A program made the translations under genes and the position numbers. Below the pieces are notes generated by a model. It was given only the letters and a program-made list of their open reading frames with translations, was not told where the DNA came from and did not search any database. From Planctomycetota bacterium (GTDB lineage: Bacteria; Planctomycetota; UBA1135; GCA-002686595), in NCBI GenBank assembly GCA_016714045.1, contig JADJNY010000001.1:806001-870000 (forward strand): 64,000 nt of DNA, read 5' to 3'. Below are positions 9,040-17,542 of this stretch, piece by piece (positions within the stretch are counted from its first letter, which is position 1; each line of letters starts with the position of its first letter).

Positions 9040-9966
9040 CTGCAGAGCCTGAGCGAGGTCGGAGACCTGCCCGCCGGCTACCGCGAGCACGCGGAGCCCG
9101 GGCTCCACTACGCGGTGCGCCTCGCCGCCGAGGGCGCGCTCGCGGCCGCCGGGTTCGGTCCGCGCACGAACGGCGCCTTGACCGCGAGCGCGAACGTCGG
9201 CCGCAAGCCGCTGTACGAGCTCGTGCACGGCTCGGAGCACTTCCTCGTGCGCCGCTTCTCCCACGGCGGTCTCCTGCGTTGGGTCACGGGGCGGCGCTTT
9301 CGCGATCCGCGCCGGCCGTTCCGTGAACTCGTTCTCGCGGAGCGGCTGCGCGCGCTCGGCCTCGCGACGCCCGAGGTGGTCGCCGCGCGCGCGACGCGTG
9401 CGGGGCTCGGTTGGGAGCTCGACCTCGTGCCGCGGCGCGTGCCCGACTCGATCGACCTCGGGCACGTCCTCGCTGCGGCGCGCGCGGGCGCGCTGCCGCG
9501 CGTCGTCGTGCGCCGGCTCGTCGTGGCGCTCGGGCGCTTCGTCGCGAAGCTGCACGCCGCGGACTTCGTGCACGCCGACCTGACGCCGAACAACGTGCTC
9601 GTGAACCGCGATGCGCTCGCGGGCGCGGAGCCCGAGCTGTGCATCCTCGACCTCGATCGCTCGCGCTTCGTCGCGGCGCTCGACGACGAGACGCGGCGCG
9701 ACAACCTGCGCCGACTCCTGCGCTTCGTCGAGCGACGCGAGCGCCGTGGCGCCCTGCTCGGCCGCGCGGACTACGCACGCTTCTGCCGCGCCTACGACGC
9801 AGGAGGAGAGCGATGGAAGGACGACTGGCGCGCCATCCACGCCCGGCACACGCAGCGCTCGTCGTGGCACCGCGCGGGGTGGTGGCTCGAGGAACGGCTC
9901 GCTCCGCGCACGGACCCGCGCGAGGACGCGCCGCGCACGCGGAGCACGGACCGCGGCGCGAGCTGA
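9040..9966 (+). CDS. Lipopolysaccharide kinase of the Kdo/WaaP type
   Basis: This is a small protein-kinase-like fold of about 308 residues. The N-terminal LPAGYREHAEPG and LVRRFSHGGLLRWVTGRRF match 3-deoxy-D-manno-octulosonate kinases, which phosphorylate Kdo in the LPS inner core at the cytoplasmic membrane. The catalytic loop is FVHADLTPNNVLV (H-D-x(4)-N) and the metal-binding Asp is in CILDLDRSRF. The start is uncertain: no ATG, GTG or TTG lies in frame between 8889 and the conserved N-terminus, so CTG 9040 is used as a placeholder. An in-frame ATG at 8770 would overlap the KptA tail, and GTG 9115 would remove conserved residues. It is convergent with the 4-TM gene, 7 bp away. Confidence 0.75.
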   Translation: MQSLSEVGDLPAGYREHAEPGLHYAVRLAAEGALAAAGFGPRTNGALTASANVGRKPLYELVHGSEHFLVRRFSHGGLLRWVTGRRFRDPRRPFRELVLAERLRALGLATPEVVAARATRAGLGWELDLVPRRVPDSIDLGHVLAAARAGALPRVVVRRLVVALGRFVAKLHAADFVHADLTPNNVLVNRDALAGAEPELCILDLDRSRFVAALDDETRRDNLRRLLRFVERRERRGALLGRADYARFCRAYDAGGERWKDDWRAIHARHTQRSSWHRAGWWLEERLAPRTDPREDAPRTRSTDRGAS

Positions 9967-9973
9967 GCCCGCG

Positions 9974-10474
9974 CTAGTTCCCGGCCGCCGCGCGCCGTCC
10001 GCCGAAGAGCATCTCGCGCAGTGGGACGACCGCGAACAGGACCAGCGTCGGGCCGAGCAGCGCGCGCGCGGCGAGCTTGGTCCAGGCGAACCCGGGACCG
10101 TACGCGAGCACGAGCCAGGGCGCCGCCAGGTCGAGCGCCGCGCCCAGGAACGCCGCGCAGACGAGCGCGCGCTTCCACCGCGCCGGGAAGCGCGACATCA
10201 GGAACACGTGCCCCTGCACGAACAGGAACATCGGCATGCTGAAGAGGTGGAAGTGCGTCACCTCGAGCAGTTCGCCCGCCGTCTTCCCGTACGCATCGCC
10301 GCCGCCGAGGTAGTAGCGCGACACGGAGTCCGGAGTCCATCCACTGCGCTGCACGGAGAGCACGGCCATCACGACGTAGCTCGCGAGCGAGAACACGAGG
10401 AAGAGCGAGTAGGCGAGACGCGTCCCCGGCGACAGGGTCGCGAGCTCCGCGCGGCGATCGGCGATCTCCTTCAC
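9974..10474 (-). CDS. Four-helix integral membrane protein of the porin/FMN/ApbE operon
   Basis: This 166-residue protein has four predicted membrane helices: LAYSLFLVFSLASYVVMAVL, a segment containing FHLFSMPMFLFVQGHVFLM, ALVCAAFLGAALDLAAPWLV, and a last one near LGPTLVLFAVVPL. Histidines in VTHFHLF and QGHVFLM lie at positions that could bind heme or quinone, but no CxxCH is present. The family is not recognised. It starts at GTG 10474, only 4 bp after the FMN-binding/ApbE gene, so it is surely co-transcribed. By analogy with flavinylated electron-transfer systems, the natural inference is that it carries electrons from the membrane pool to the exported flavoprotein; this is unproven. Confidence 0.7.
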   Translation of the reverse strand: MKEIADRRAELATLSPGTRLAYSLFLVFSLASYVVMAVLSVQRSGWTPDSVSRYYLGGGDAYGKTAGELLEVTHFHLFSMPMFLFVQGHVFLMSRFPARWKRALVCAAFLGAALDLAAPWLVLAYGPGFAWTKLAARALLGPTLVLFAVVPLREMLFGGRRAAAGN

Positions 10475-10478
10475 GGCG

Positions 10479-12069
10479 TTACCGCGACTCGCGCGCGCCC
10501 GGCGTCGCGAACCCGACGCGCGGGACGTCCACGTCGGGGAGCGCGAGCGTGCCCCGTGACGCCCCGGAGCTCGGCCACACGCGCGCGACGAGCCCGCGCT
10601 CGCGCGCGAACCGCTCGCCCTCGGCGGCGCCCAGGACGAACACCGCCGTCGACAGCGCGTCCGCGTCCGTCGCGCTCGGGTGGAGCACGAGCACGCCGAG
10701 CACGCCCTCGACCGGTCTCCCCGTGCGCGGGTCGAGCACGTGCGAGACGCGACGTCCGTCGACGACGCGCCCGCGCTCGTAGTCGGCCGTGCAGGCGAGG
10801 GAGAGGCGCGCGATCGGCGCGAGCGCGAGCGTCGAATCCGGCGCGGCGGGGTCACGCACCGCGACGGGCCAGCCGGGCTCGCCCAGCGGCGCGTCGAGCG
10901 CGAGGAGCTGGCCTCCGAAGTCGAGGAGCGCGCAGTGCACGCCGCGGCGCTCGAGCTCGCTCGCGGCGCGGTCGAGCGCGAACCCCTTGCCGATCGCTCC
11001 GAGATCGAGGCGCGTCCCGGCGCGGGGGAGCCGCGCGCGCGTCCCGTCGAGCTCCAGCGCGCCCGGCCCCGCCGTCGCACGCAGCGCATCGAGCGCCGCG
11101 GGCTCCGCCGGCAGCGCGTTCACACGCGCGAGCCGCGTCCACGCGCCGAGGCACGGATCGAACGCGCCGCCGCTCTCGGTCTGCCAATGCCGCGCGCGCA
11201 GGAGCACGGTCGAGAGCGGCTCCGACAGCTCGATCCACGCGCCGCCGGCGGTGGAGAGGCGGCTCGCCTCGCTCGTCGCGTCCCAATCCGAGAGGGCGCG
11301 CTCGAGCGCCGCGACGACATCGAACGCGGCCTCGATCGCCTCGCTCGCGCGCGCGGCATCTCCTTCGCGCGCCTCGATCGTGAGCGTCGTCCCCATGAGC
11401 AGGCGCGTGCGCACGACGGCCGCCGCCGGTGCGTCCGCACGGTCGTCCGTGGGCTTCGTTCCTTCGGTGCGCGCCGCGCGCTCGCGCGCGTCGGCCGCCG
11501 GGTCGGGCTTCGCGTCCGCGGCCGCCGCGCGCCGCGCGAGCTCGCCGCGCGCGACCTCGAGGGCCTGCACGTCGCGCCGCACGGCGTCGGTCAGCGAGCG
11601 ACACGAGATGGTCGCGCCCGCGACGTTGCGCACGTCGTCCGAGAGCCGCAGCGCGTCCGTCGGCCCCTTGCCCGCGAACTGCTTGCGCCAACGTTCGTCG
11701 CGCACCTCGCCGCCGTGCGCTTCGCGGTACACGAGCACCTCGACGGCGCGGATGCGCGCCGACGCGTCCGTCGCGAGCAGGTACGTGATCGGCTGGCACT
11801 TCCCGGGCGCGTCCGCGATCACGGCCATGCCCGCGAGCCCCTGCGCGTCCCGCGCGACGAACACGCGCAGCGTGCGCGGACCCTCCGTCATCCCGGCGGC
11901 GCGCGATGCGCTCCCGCTCGGCCGGCGTGAACGCAAGGAGCTCCTTCGTGATGCGCGCGCCCGCGGGGAGCGCACGCTCGAGCGCCTTCGTTTCCTCGGG
12001 TGTCTGAGCCGCGGCGCGCGCGCCGACGAGGAGCGCGCTCGCGAGGACGAAGATCGCGGTGACGCGCAT
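10479..12069 (-). CDS. Exported FMN-binding domain fused to ApbE (FAD:protein FMN transferase); one frameshift near 11,900
   Basis: The start at ATG 12069 gives a signal peptide (MRVTAIFVLASALLVGARAA). An RnfG/NqrC-like FMN-binding domain follows, with the flavinylation motif NVAGATIS at about 11,610-11,630, then an ApbE domain from LLMGTTLTIEARE through LDLGAIGKGFALD, LLDFGGQLLALD, SHVLDPRTGRPVEG and ATDADALSTAVFVLG. ApbE attaches FMN covalently to the Thr/Ser of such motifs, so the protein carries both the acceptor and the transferase. Between IARR and AAGMTEGP the frame shifts once; the span is one base over a multiple of three. The gene sits 2 bp after the porin and 4 bp before the 4-TM gene. 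Confidence 0.85.
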
Positions 12070-12071
12070 GC

Positions 12072-13357
12072 TCAGAAGCTCCAACCGAGGCCGAGGTTGA
12101 AGCGCTCGGGCAGGCCCGCGGCGTCGTCGTCGCGGAGCTGGTAGTCGGCCTTGATCACGACGGAGGAGATCGGGAGCCAGGTGACGCCGAGCGTCCACTC
12201 CTCGCGCTCGCCGCGCGGATCGCGCGCCGTGCCGGAGGGGAGCTCCTTCTGCGTGTCGACTGCGTCGTAGCGCGCGAAGAGCGCCACGTCGCGCTCGCGG
12301 CCCGCGCCGGGGCGCAGGACGTGCCAGGCGCTCTCGACGTAGAACCCGTCGATCGCGCTCGCGACGCCCGCGCCGAGGTCCGACGCGCCCTGCACGTTCT
12401 CGTACGCGTAGGCCCCGCGGAAATCGAACGGGCCCGTCGTCGCGCGCACGTCGAGGCACGCGATCCACAAGTCGCCGTCGACGCCGGGGTTCGTGCCCTG
12501 GTTGCCGTTGTCGAGGCCGCCCGCGAACCCGGAGAGACCGAAGCGGAGGGCGGCGTCGTCCGCCTGGACCGCGCGCCAGTCGACGCGACCGGAGAGCGCC
12601 ATCTCGGAGATCCCCGGGCGCTCCTCCTGTCGGCCGCCGCGGATGCCGTTCAACGCGTCGAACCCGCTGCCGTCGAGGCTCGAGCCGACGTAGAACTCGT
12701 ACGTGATCGTGGGGCGAGCTCGCCGAAGAGCCCGACGCCGTCGCTCGACCACGTCGTCGGGATCACGACGGTTTCGAATAGCGTGCGCTCGACGCCGTGG
12801 AAGGTCGTCGGTTCGTGCGTCTGGTTCTGGATGCCGAGCGGCGTCAGGAAACGGCCCGCGCGGACGTTCCAGCGCGGGTCGAGGCGGAAGTCGACGTGCA
12901 ACTGCTCGAGCGCGATCTCGCCGTTGCCATCCTCGACGAAGGAGTGCTCGAGCTCGGTCTCGCTGTGGAGCTCGATGTCGTCGGAGAACCGGTACCCGAG
13001 GTAGGCGACGAAGCGATGGTTGTCGATCTGGTCGCCGCCGTCGCCGTCGACGTGGTTCAGGTGGATCTCACCGTACCCGCCGATGCGCAGGCGCTCCGTC
13101 CACGCCGCGGCGCCCGTCGCCGGCTTCTGCGCGTCGAGGGCTTCCAGGAGCGTCGCCTGGCGCGCCTCGAGCTCGGCGAGGCGGGCGCGGTCGGCTTCGC
13201 GCGCCGCGCGCAGCTCGGCGAGGGCCTTCTGGAGCTCGGCGAGCTCGGCGCGCTGGCGAGCGGAGTCGTCCTGCGCCCGGGGCGCGGCGGGGGGGAGCGA
13301 GGGGGCCGGGGCCGCGCTGGCGGCGCCCAGGAAGGAGAGGAGGAGGAGGGGCTGCAT
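12072..13357 (-). CDS. Outer-membrane porin with N-terminal coiled coil (phosphate-selective-porin-like); one frameshift near 12,715
   Basis: The start at ATG 13357 gives MQPLLLLSFLGAASAAPAPS, a signal peptide. About 60 residues of coiled coil follow (ELAELQKALAELRAAREA). The rest is a barrel: LRIGGYGEIHLNHV opens it, WNVRAGRFLTPLGIQNQTHE is the classic O/P-porin segment, and the C-terminus FNLGLGWSF ends on the terminal Phe recognised by the BAM machinery. At 12,713-12,718 the frame moves from GELAP to TITYEFYVGSSLDG; the span is one base short of a multiple of three, and a CCCC run lies at the break. It is the first gene of an operon with the flavinylated protein and the 4-TM protein, 41 bp after a Fur-like palindrome. 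Confidence 0.85.
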
Positions 13358-13398
13358 GTCCCGAGGATCGAACGGCGGGCCTCGAATCGCAAGGAGAA

Positions 13399-13417
13399 AT
13401 TGAGATTCAGTCTCAAT
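13399..13417. promoter_or_regulatory. Fur-box-like operator upstream of the porin operon
   Basis: The 19-bp sequence ATTGAGATTCAGTCTCAAT is an inverted repeat with 8 of 9 positions paired around a central base. It is very AT-rich for its surroundings. Length and core closely resemble the TGAGAATnATTCTCA form of the Fur box. It lies 41 bp upstream of the porin ATG, where a repressor would block the promoter. The sequence and symmetry are seen directly; assignment to Fur rather than another FUR-family regulator is inference. Confidence 0.65.
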
Positions 13418-13717
13418 ACGAACCGGGCTCGGCGCGCCTGCGTCCCGGTGCGTAGGCGTGGGGGGGTGGAACGCTGCGCACCCGTTCGCACGCGCGTGGG
13501 CCGCAGGCGCGCGGGGAGCCATCGCGCACGCGCGCGGGGAGCAGGCGCTCGGGGCGCAGCGCGGCGGTGGGTGCACTGGCGGGTGCGGGCAGCTCACGGT
13601 GTGGCGCTGGGGTGGCCCGGGGCCAGGCTCGCCCGGTTCGCAGGGTGCGCGGTGCGCGGGCCGCCCGGGCGCGGGCCGATGCTGGCGCTCGCCGGGCCGG
13701 GGTCGTCGCCCGGCTCG
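13418..13717. other. Intergenic region without recognisable gene
   Basis: This 300-bp stretch lies between the porin operator and the end of the convergently oriented kinase gene. It is very GC-rich; a short direct repeat containing cgcgcggggagc occurs twice near 13,510-13,550. No convincing ORF with signal, domain or ribosome site, and no clear terminator, is seen. Confidence 0.4.
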
Positions 13718-16700
13718 TCAGGCTCGCGGAGCGCGCGGCTCCTCGATCGCGGCGCGGGGGTAGACCGGTCCTTCGGGGGAGAGGACCGCGCCGAGGAGGC
13801 GCTCGCCCGCGCGCGAGTGGCGCAGCCGCGCCAGCGGGGACTCGAGCCGGCCGTTCTCGCGTTCGACGCGCTCGCGCAGCGCGACTTCGATCTCGGCCGC
13901 TTCGCTCGCGCGGTCGAGCGTGCGCAGGACGAGCGCGTGCGTGCCCTCGATCACGATGCGGTCCGACAGCTCGGCGCCGAAGCGCGATGCGAGCTGCATC
14001 GCGCGCGCGGAGAGCTCGTGCGCGGCGGCGAGCTCGGCGCCTTCGCGGTGGATGCGCGCGCGGATGGCGCACGACACGGCCTCGAGCCGGTTCAAGCCCA
14101 TCCCGAGCGCGAGGTCGCTCGCGCGCTCGAGCATCGAACGCGCCTCGGGATCCGCCGACTCCCAGAGCAGGATGCCGAGGAAGAGCCGCGCGAGCGCTTC
14201 GCCGCGACGGTCCTCGATCTCCTCGGCGAGCAAGAGCGCCTCGCGCAGGCGCGCTTCGGCCTCGTCCGGCCGGTCCGCGTCGAGCAAGAGCCCGCCGAGG
14301 CGCGCCGTCGCTTCGGCTTCGAGCCGGCGCTCGCCGGCCTGGCGCGCGAGGTGGGACGCGCGCGCGGCGGCGCCGAGCGCGCGCGACGTCGCGCCCAGGA
14401 TCCGGTGCACGCGCGCGCGGAGCATGTACGCGGCTGCGTACGCGCCGGGGAGCGCGCGCTGGCGTTCGCGCTTCAGGTGCGCGAGCGCCGCGTCCGAGTT
14501 CGCGAGCGCGGGCTCGAAGCGGTCCTCGAGCACGTCGACGATGCCGAGCGCGATGCACGAGAGCGCGCGCTGCAGGTCCGTCTGCGCCTCCGCGAGCGCG
14601 CGCTTCGCGAGCGCGCGCGCATCGGCGAGCTCGCCGACGTGCCCCTGCACGAGCGACAGGCGCCGCAGCGACTCCGACAGCTCGAGGTCGCGCCCGGCGC
14701 GCTCGAACATCTCGACGGCGTTGCGCAGGAGGCCGCGCGCGAGCCCGTACTGCCCCGTGCTGACCGCGTAGCGTCCGTGCAGGAGGTACACGCGTCCGAC
14801 GGACTCCGGATCGACGTCCGGGTCGAACTCGAGGTCCGCGAGCCGGTCGAGCAGCTCGCGCTGGCCCTGGCGGAAGCCGAGGCGATCGGCGGCGTCGACG
14901 GCGCGCTCGAGCAGCACGATGCGCTGGCGATCGCGCGCGTCGTCGCGCGGCAGTCGGTCGATCGCGGCGAGGCCCCACGTCGCGAGTGCGTGCACGCGCT
15001 GTGGCTGGCCGCTCTTCAGGAGGCGCGACATGAGCTCGGGGAGGAGCCCGAGCAGCTCCTCGTGCTGGTCCGCGGAGCGCAGGTGGAACGCGATCTGGTA
15101 CGCGTCGTCGAGGCCGGGCGCCTCGCCGTGCGCGGGTCGCAGCGCCTTCGCCGCCGCGGCGTGCAGCGCGAGCCGCTGTTCGCGGGAGAGGCTCCGGTAG
15201 ACCGCCTCGCGGAGCGCCGGCCGCGCGAAGCGGTAGCGCGCGCCCGTTGGCACGAGCCAGCCGGAGCGCGAGAGGCGCGTCAGCATCTGGTCGACCTCCG
15301 CGCGGCGCGCTTCGGGGAACGCCGCGAGCAGGAAGTCCGTCTCGATGCGTCCGCCGACCACCGCGAGCCGCCGCAGCCACGCGCGGTCGGCGGCGGGGAG
15401 GCGCTTGAACGACTCCGCGATCGCCTTGCGCAGCGAGCCGGGCAGCGGGAGCTCGTCGGGCTGGATCGTGAGCACGAGCCCGCCGCCTTCGCCGTGCGGG
15501 ACCGCTTCGCCGCGCGCGACGAGGCCGCGCACGATCTCGCCGAGCAGGCCGGCGTTGCCGCGGCTGCGCTGCCAGAGCACGCTCGCGAGGCGCAGCCTCG
15601 GAACGCTGTGGTGGAACAGCGTGCGCACGAGCTGGAGCACGGAATCCTCGTCGAGCGGCTCGAGGCGCAGCGTGTCCGCGAGCTTCGCCGTCGCGATGCG
15701 CTCGCGCAGCTGGGCGAGCGCCTGCGGCGCGATCGGCTCGCCTTCCTCGCGCTCGCCGAGCACGAGCAGGATCCGCGCGTCGGGGAGGCGCTCGCACAGC
15801 TGCACCAGCACGGAGAGCGTGCCTTCGCCGGCCCACTTCACGTCGTCGAGGTAGACGAGGAGCGGCGTCGCGCGACCGAGCGTCGCGAGCCACGTCGCGA
15901 GCGCGTCCGCGACCGGCATGCCGGGCGCGTCCTCGTCGGCCGGGTCGAGCTCCGCGAGCAAGGCGCTCGCGATGCGCGGGGGAACGAGGCGCTCGAGCAG
16001 CTCGCGCTCGCGCGCGCGCGGCGCGACGCCGGGCGGAAGGCGCAGCCAGCGCTCGAGCATGCGCAGCACGGGCTGGCAGGGGCGGTCCTCGTCGAACTCG
16101 CGGCAGCGACCGTACAGGTAGAGCGGCGGCTCGCTCGCGGCGCGCACGCGCGCGGCGAGCTCGTTCACGAGGCGCGATTTGCCCGACCCGCTCGGCCCCG
16201 TGATCCAGACCACGTGGCCCGCGCGCGCGCCTGGCGCGCGGCCCATCGCGCGCTCGAAGTGCGCGAGCAGCGCCTCCATCTCGCGCTCGCGTCCGACGAG
16301 CGGGAGGTGGTGCTGCGCGTCGGGCTCGCCCGTGCCGCCGCGGCGCGCGCCCGCTTCGAACTCGATCACGGAGCGCCACCACTCGCCGCTCTCCTGTTCG
16401 GCGAAGCGCCGCTCGGCGTCCGCGGCCTCCGGGCGCCGCGAGGGATCGCGTTGGAGCAGCTCCGCGGTCAGACGGTCGAGGAAGGGCGAGAGCTGGGGGT
16501 CGTGCCGGGACGGCGGGCGGAAGCGCGCCGTCGCGATCGCCGCGAGCAGCCGATCCGCGTCCGGCTTCTCGAGCGCGGCGCGCGCGATGGCGCCGCTCGA
16601 TCCGCTCGGGCTCGCGCTCTCGAACAGGCGGTGCGTGCGGCGCTCGCCCTCTTCCGGCGCGAAGGCCTGCGATGCGAAGGGGTGGACGCCGGTCGCGAGC

Positions 16701-17374
16701 TCGTAGAGCACCACGCCGAGCGCGAACACGTCGCTCGCGCGCGAGCCGGGCTCGCCCTGCGCCTGTTCCGGCGCGAGGTAGGGGAGGCTCCCCGGGCGCG
16801 GCGACACGCGGCGCGGATCGCCCGCGTCGAGCGCGCGCTCCTCCGCGCCGAACCCGTTGCGCTCGGTGAGGTTTTCGCCCGGCGCGGGACGCGCGAAGCC
16901 GAGGTCGAGGAGCACGGCGTTGCCCTCGGCGTCGAGGCGGATGTTCTCCGGCTTGACGTCGCCGTGCATCCAGCCCGCGGCGTGGAGCGCGGCGAGCCCG
17001 CCCGAGACCTGGCGCGCGATGCCGCGCACGAGCGGTTCGGGGAGCGGCCCGGAGTCGCGGGCGACCTCGCGCAGCGTCCGGCCCGGGACGAAGGGCAGGA
17101 TCAGGAAGCGCCCGCGCTCGTCGCGGCCGGTCGCGAGCACGTGCACGAGGCCCGGGTGGACGACCGCCGAACCGGCGGCGGCCTCCGCCTCGAAGCTCGC
17201 GAGCGCGGAAGCGTCGTTCGCGAGGTGCGGGTGGAGGTACTTGACCGCGATCTCGAAGCCGGCCGGATAGGGGCCGTAGCCCTCGGTCAGCACGCCGTGC
17301 ACGACGCGTCCCGTCGTGCCGGAGCCGAGCTCGCGGTCGAGTCGGAAGCGGGGATGGTGCGGGCGGAGGGACAC
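13718..17374 (-). CDS. Large Ser/Thr protein kinase with AAA-type ATPase and TPR region (PknK-like)
   Basis: This is a 1,218-residue cytoplasmic signalling protein. The kinase domain (about 10-320) has the glycine loop GSGTTGRVV, Lys45 in IAVKYL, the catalytic loop HGDVKPEN (Asp139), DLG in place of DFG (157-159) and APE at 201-203. It is followed by a predicted ATPase opening LPLVGREREMEALL, with Walker A GPSGSGKS at 393-400 and Walker B LLVYLDDVKW. The C-terminal half is helical TPR-like repeats. This architecture is known for PknK and guanylate-cyclase-linked regulators that sense and relay stress signals. The start at GTG 17374 places the glycine loop normally near the N-terminus. It is transcribed alone; no partner gene is adjacent. 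Confidence 0.85.
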   Translation of the reverse strand: MSLRPHHPRFRLDRELGSGTTGRVVHGVLTEGYGPYPAGFEIAVKYLHPHLANDASALASFEAEAAAGSAVVHPGLVHVLATGRDERGRFLILPFVPGRTLREVARDSGPLPEPLVRGIARQVSGGLAALHAAGWMHGDVKPENIRLDAEGNAVLLDLGFARPAPGENLTERNGFGAEERALDAGDPRRVSPRPGSLPYLAPEQAQGEPGSRASDVFALGVVLYELATGVHPFASQAFAPEEGERRTHRLFESASPSGSSGAIARAALEKPDADRLLAAIATARFRPPSRHDPQLSPFLDRLTAELLQRDPSRRPEAADAERRFAEQESGEWWRSVIEFEAGARRGGTGEPDAQHHLPLVGREREMEALLAHFERAMGRAPGARAGHVVWITGPSGSGKSRLVNELAARVRAASEPPLYLYGRCREFDEDRPCQPVLRMLERWLRLPPGVAPRARERELLERLVPPRIASALLAELDPADEDAPGMPVADALATWLATLGRATPLLVYLDDVKWAGEGTLSVLVQLCERLPDARILLVLGEREEGEPIAPQALAQLRERIATAKLADTLRLEPLDEDSVLQLVRTLFHHSVPRLRLASVLWQRSRGNAGLLGEIVRGLVARGEAVPHGEGGGLVLTIQPDELPLPGSLRKAIAESFKRLPAADRAWLRRLAVVGGRIETDFLLAAFPEARRAEVDQMLTRLSRSGWLVPTGARYRFARPALREAVYRSLSREQRLALHAAAAKALRPAHGEAPGLDDAYQIAFHLRSADQHEELLGLLPELMSRLLKSGQPQRVHALATWGLAAIDRLPRDDARDRQRIVLLERAVDAADRLGFRQGQRELLDRLADLEFDPDVDPESVGRVYLLHGRYAVSTGQYGLARGLLRNAVEMFERAGRDLELSESLRRLSLVQGHVGELADARALAKRALAEAQTDLQRALSCIALGIVDVLEDRFEPALANSDAALAHLKRERQRALPGAYAAAYMLRARVHRILGATSRALGAAARASHLARQAGERRLEAEATARLGGLLLDADRPDEAEARLREALLLAEEIEDRRGEALARLFLGILLWESADPEARSMLERASDLALGMGLNRLEAVSCAIRARIHREGAELAAAHELSARAMQLASRFGAELSDRIVIEGTHALVLRTLDRASEAAEIEVALRERVERENGRLESPLARLRHSRAGERLLGAVLSPEGPVYPRAAIEEPRAPRA

Positions 17375-17460
17375 GCGGAAGCGGGGAGTGTAGTGCGCGG
17401 CGCGCCCTGCGGCGACCGCGAACAGGCGGGCCCGTGACGCCGTCCTCGTCCCGAAACGCG

Positions 17461-17488
17461 CGCGGCCGGCCCCGAGGGACCGGCCGCG
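17461..17488 (-). terminator. Probable terminator hairpin after the P-domain gene
   Basis: A perfect 9-bp inverted repeat, CGCGGCCGG and CCGGCCGCG, flanks a 10-base loop that can add three more pairs (CCC/GGG). It lies 54 bp past the stop of the minus-strand P-domain gene and ahead of the next minus-strand gene. No T-run follows, as often in very GC-rich genomes. Confidence 0.5.
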
Positions 17489-17542
17489 TCGAGCCGTGGT
17501 CGCCGAGCGCGCGCACTGGAGCGCGCGCCCCGCGAGTTGGGA

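Noticed and set aside
12797..17437. A very long plus-strand open frame (about 1,546 codons) opposite the porin and kinase genes
   Set aside because: It is a composition effect of GC-rich coding DNA. Its translation is Arg/Ala/Glu-rich without domains, while the minus strand encodes recognisable porin and kinase proteins.
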